Source of the DNA: Lentisphaerota bacterium
GTDB lineage: Bacteria; Verrucomicrobiota; Lentisphaeria; Oligosphaerales; Oligosphaeraceae
Length of the DNA stretch: 5,681 nucleotides
Assembly: GCA_012799755.1 (NCBI GenBank)
Contig: JAAZKQ010000790.1
Coordinates: 1 to 5,681 of the forward strand
Reading direction: 5' to 3'
Part shown: positions 5,642 through 5,681 of the stretch, piece after piece
How the letters are laid out: the number at the start of each line of letters is the position of its first letter
Numbering within the stretch: position 1 is the first letter of the stretch
The notes under the pieces: model-generated
Told to the model about the DNA's origin: nothing
The model's input: only the letters and a program-made list of their open reading frames with translations
Database searches by the model: none
Position numbers and translations under genes: made by a program

Positions 5642-5681
5642 GTGACATGACCCCGCAAACGAAACCCCAAGCACACTCATA

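Larger units (their letters stand above)
5542..5681. repeat. Tandem 73-bp repeat, two copies, array leaves the window
   Basis: Copy 1 is 5542-5614. Copy 2 starts at 5615 and is cut at 5681 after 67 of 73 bases. The copies differ at only two sites in those 67 (T5562 against C5635, A5604 against T5677). Each begins with a strong hairpin and continues with about 45 nt of A/C-rich tail containing two CCCC runs. Because 73 is not a multiple of 3 and the hairpin dominates, open frames crossing the region in either direction are not believable genes. Confidence 0.9.

Noticed and set aside
5371..5676. Minus-strand open frames across the 3' repeats
   Set aside because: They consist mostly of the tandem repeat read in shifting frames (73 is not divisible by 3), with repeated peptide pieces and no ribosome binding site.
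5542..5681. CRISPR array
   Set aside because: The whole 73-bp unit is conserved, including what would be the spacer, and there are only two copies; no variable spacers and no cas genes.
5542..5681. Integron attC sites
   Set aside because: Tandem hairpins recall attC sites, but no RYYYAAC/GTTRRRY core pair is visible and there are no cassette genes between the copies.

Overview
The window carries four genes, all on the + strand, in GC-rich DNA with strong G/C preference at third codon positions. The first is a cytoplasmic glycoside hydrolase family 2 enzyme of the beta-mannosidase type (260-2608). After a 136-nt spacer come three tightly packed genes (2745-3635, 3637-4593, 4590-5426). Each encodes a different member of one family: soluble proteins of about 275-318 residues with two iron-sulfur cluster motifs, distantly related to the cobalamin-dependent epoxyqueuosine reductase QueG and the catalytic core of reductive dehalogenases.

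The three reductase-like genes are almost certainly co-transcribed. The second stop and third start are 1 nt apart, the third and fourth genes overlap, and good Shine-Dalgarno sequences precede the second and third starts. The proteins are paralogs: they share an N-terminal P-L-x-x-x-P-x-A-(K/R)-S motif, an E-G motif, AGLGEIG, FG-x-RQ, a CP-type ferredoxin motif, and a later CX2C...CX3C set. They lack the queuosine-enzyme signatures (the VDTGP-like catalytic stretch, AGLGWIGK, the C-terminal HEAT-like domain). I therefore read them as a separate uncharacterised redox family and not as QueG. Why they sit behind a beta-mannosidase is unknown; catabolism of a modified glycan or glycoside is one guess.

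The DNA after the last gene (5427-5681) is non-coding. It holds a short hairpin followed by T residues, probably a terminator, and then two copies of a 73-bp tandem repeat. Each copy carries a 10-bp-stem hairpin, and the array runs off the window end. The terminator hairpin and the repeat hairpins share a GGCTTnnAGCC core, like REP-type dispersed palindromes. The first 259 bases hold no gene I can support, only short overlapping open stretches running in from the left edge.

The combination of high GC, a cytoplasmic GH2 enzyme, expanded QueG-like ferredoxin proteins and hairpin repeats resembles the Planctomycetes-Verrucomicrobia-Lentisphaerae assemblage, Lentisphaerota or relatives most of all. 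This is an impression from family knowledge; no marker gene is present to prove it.
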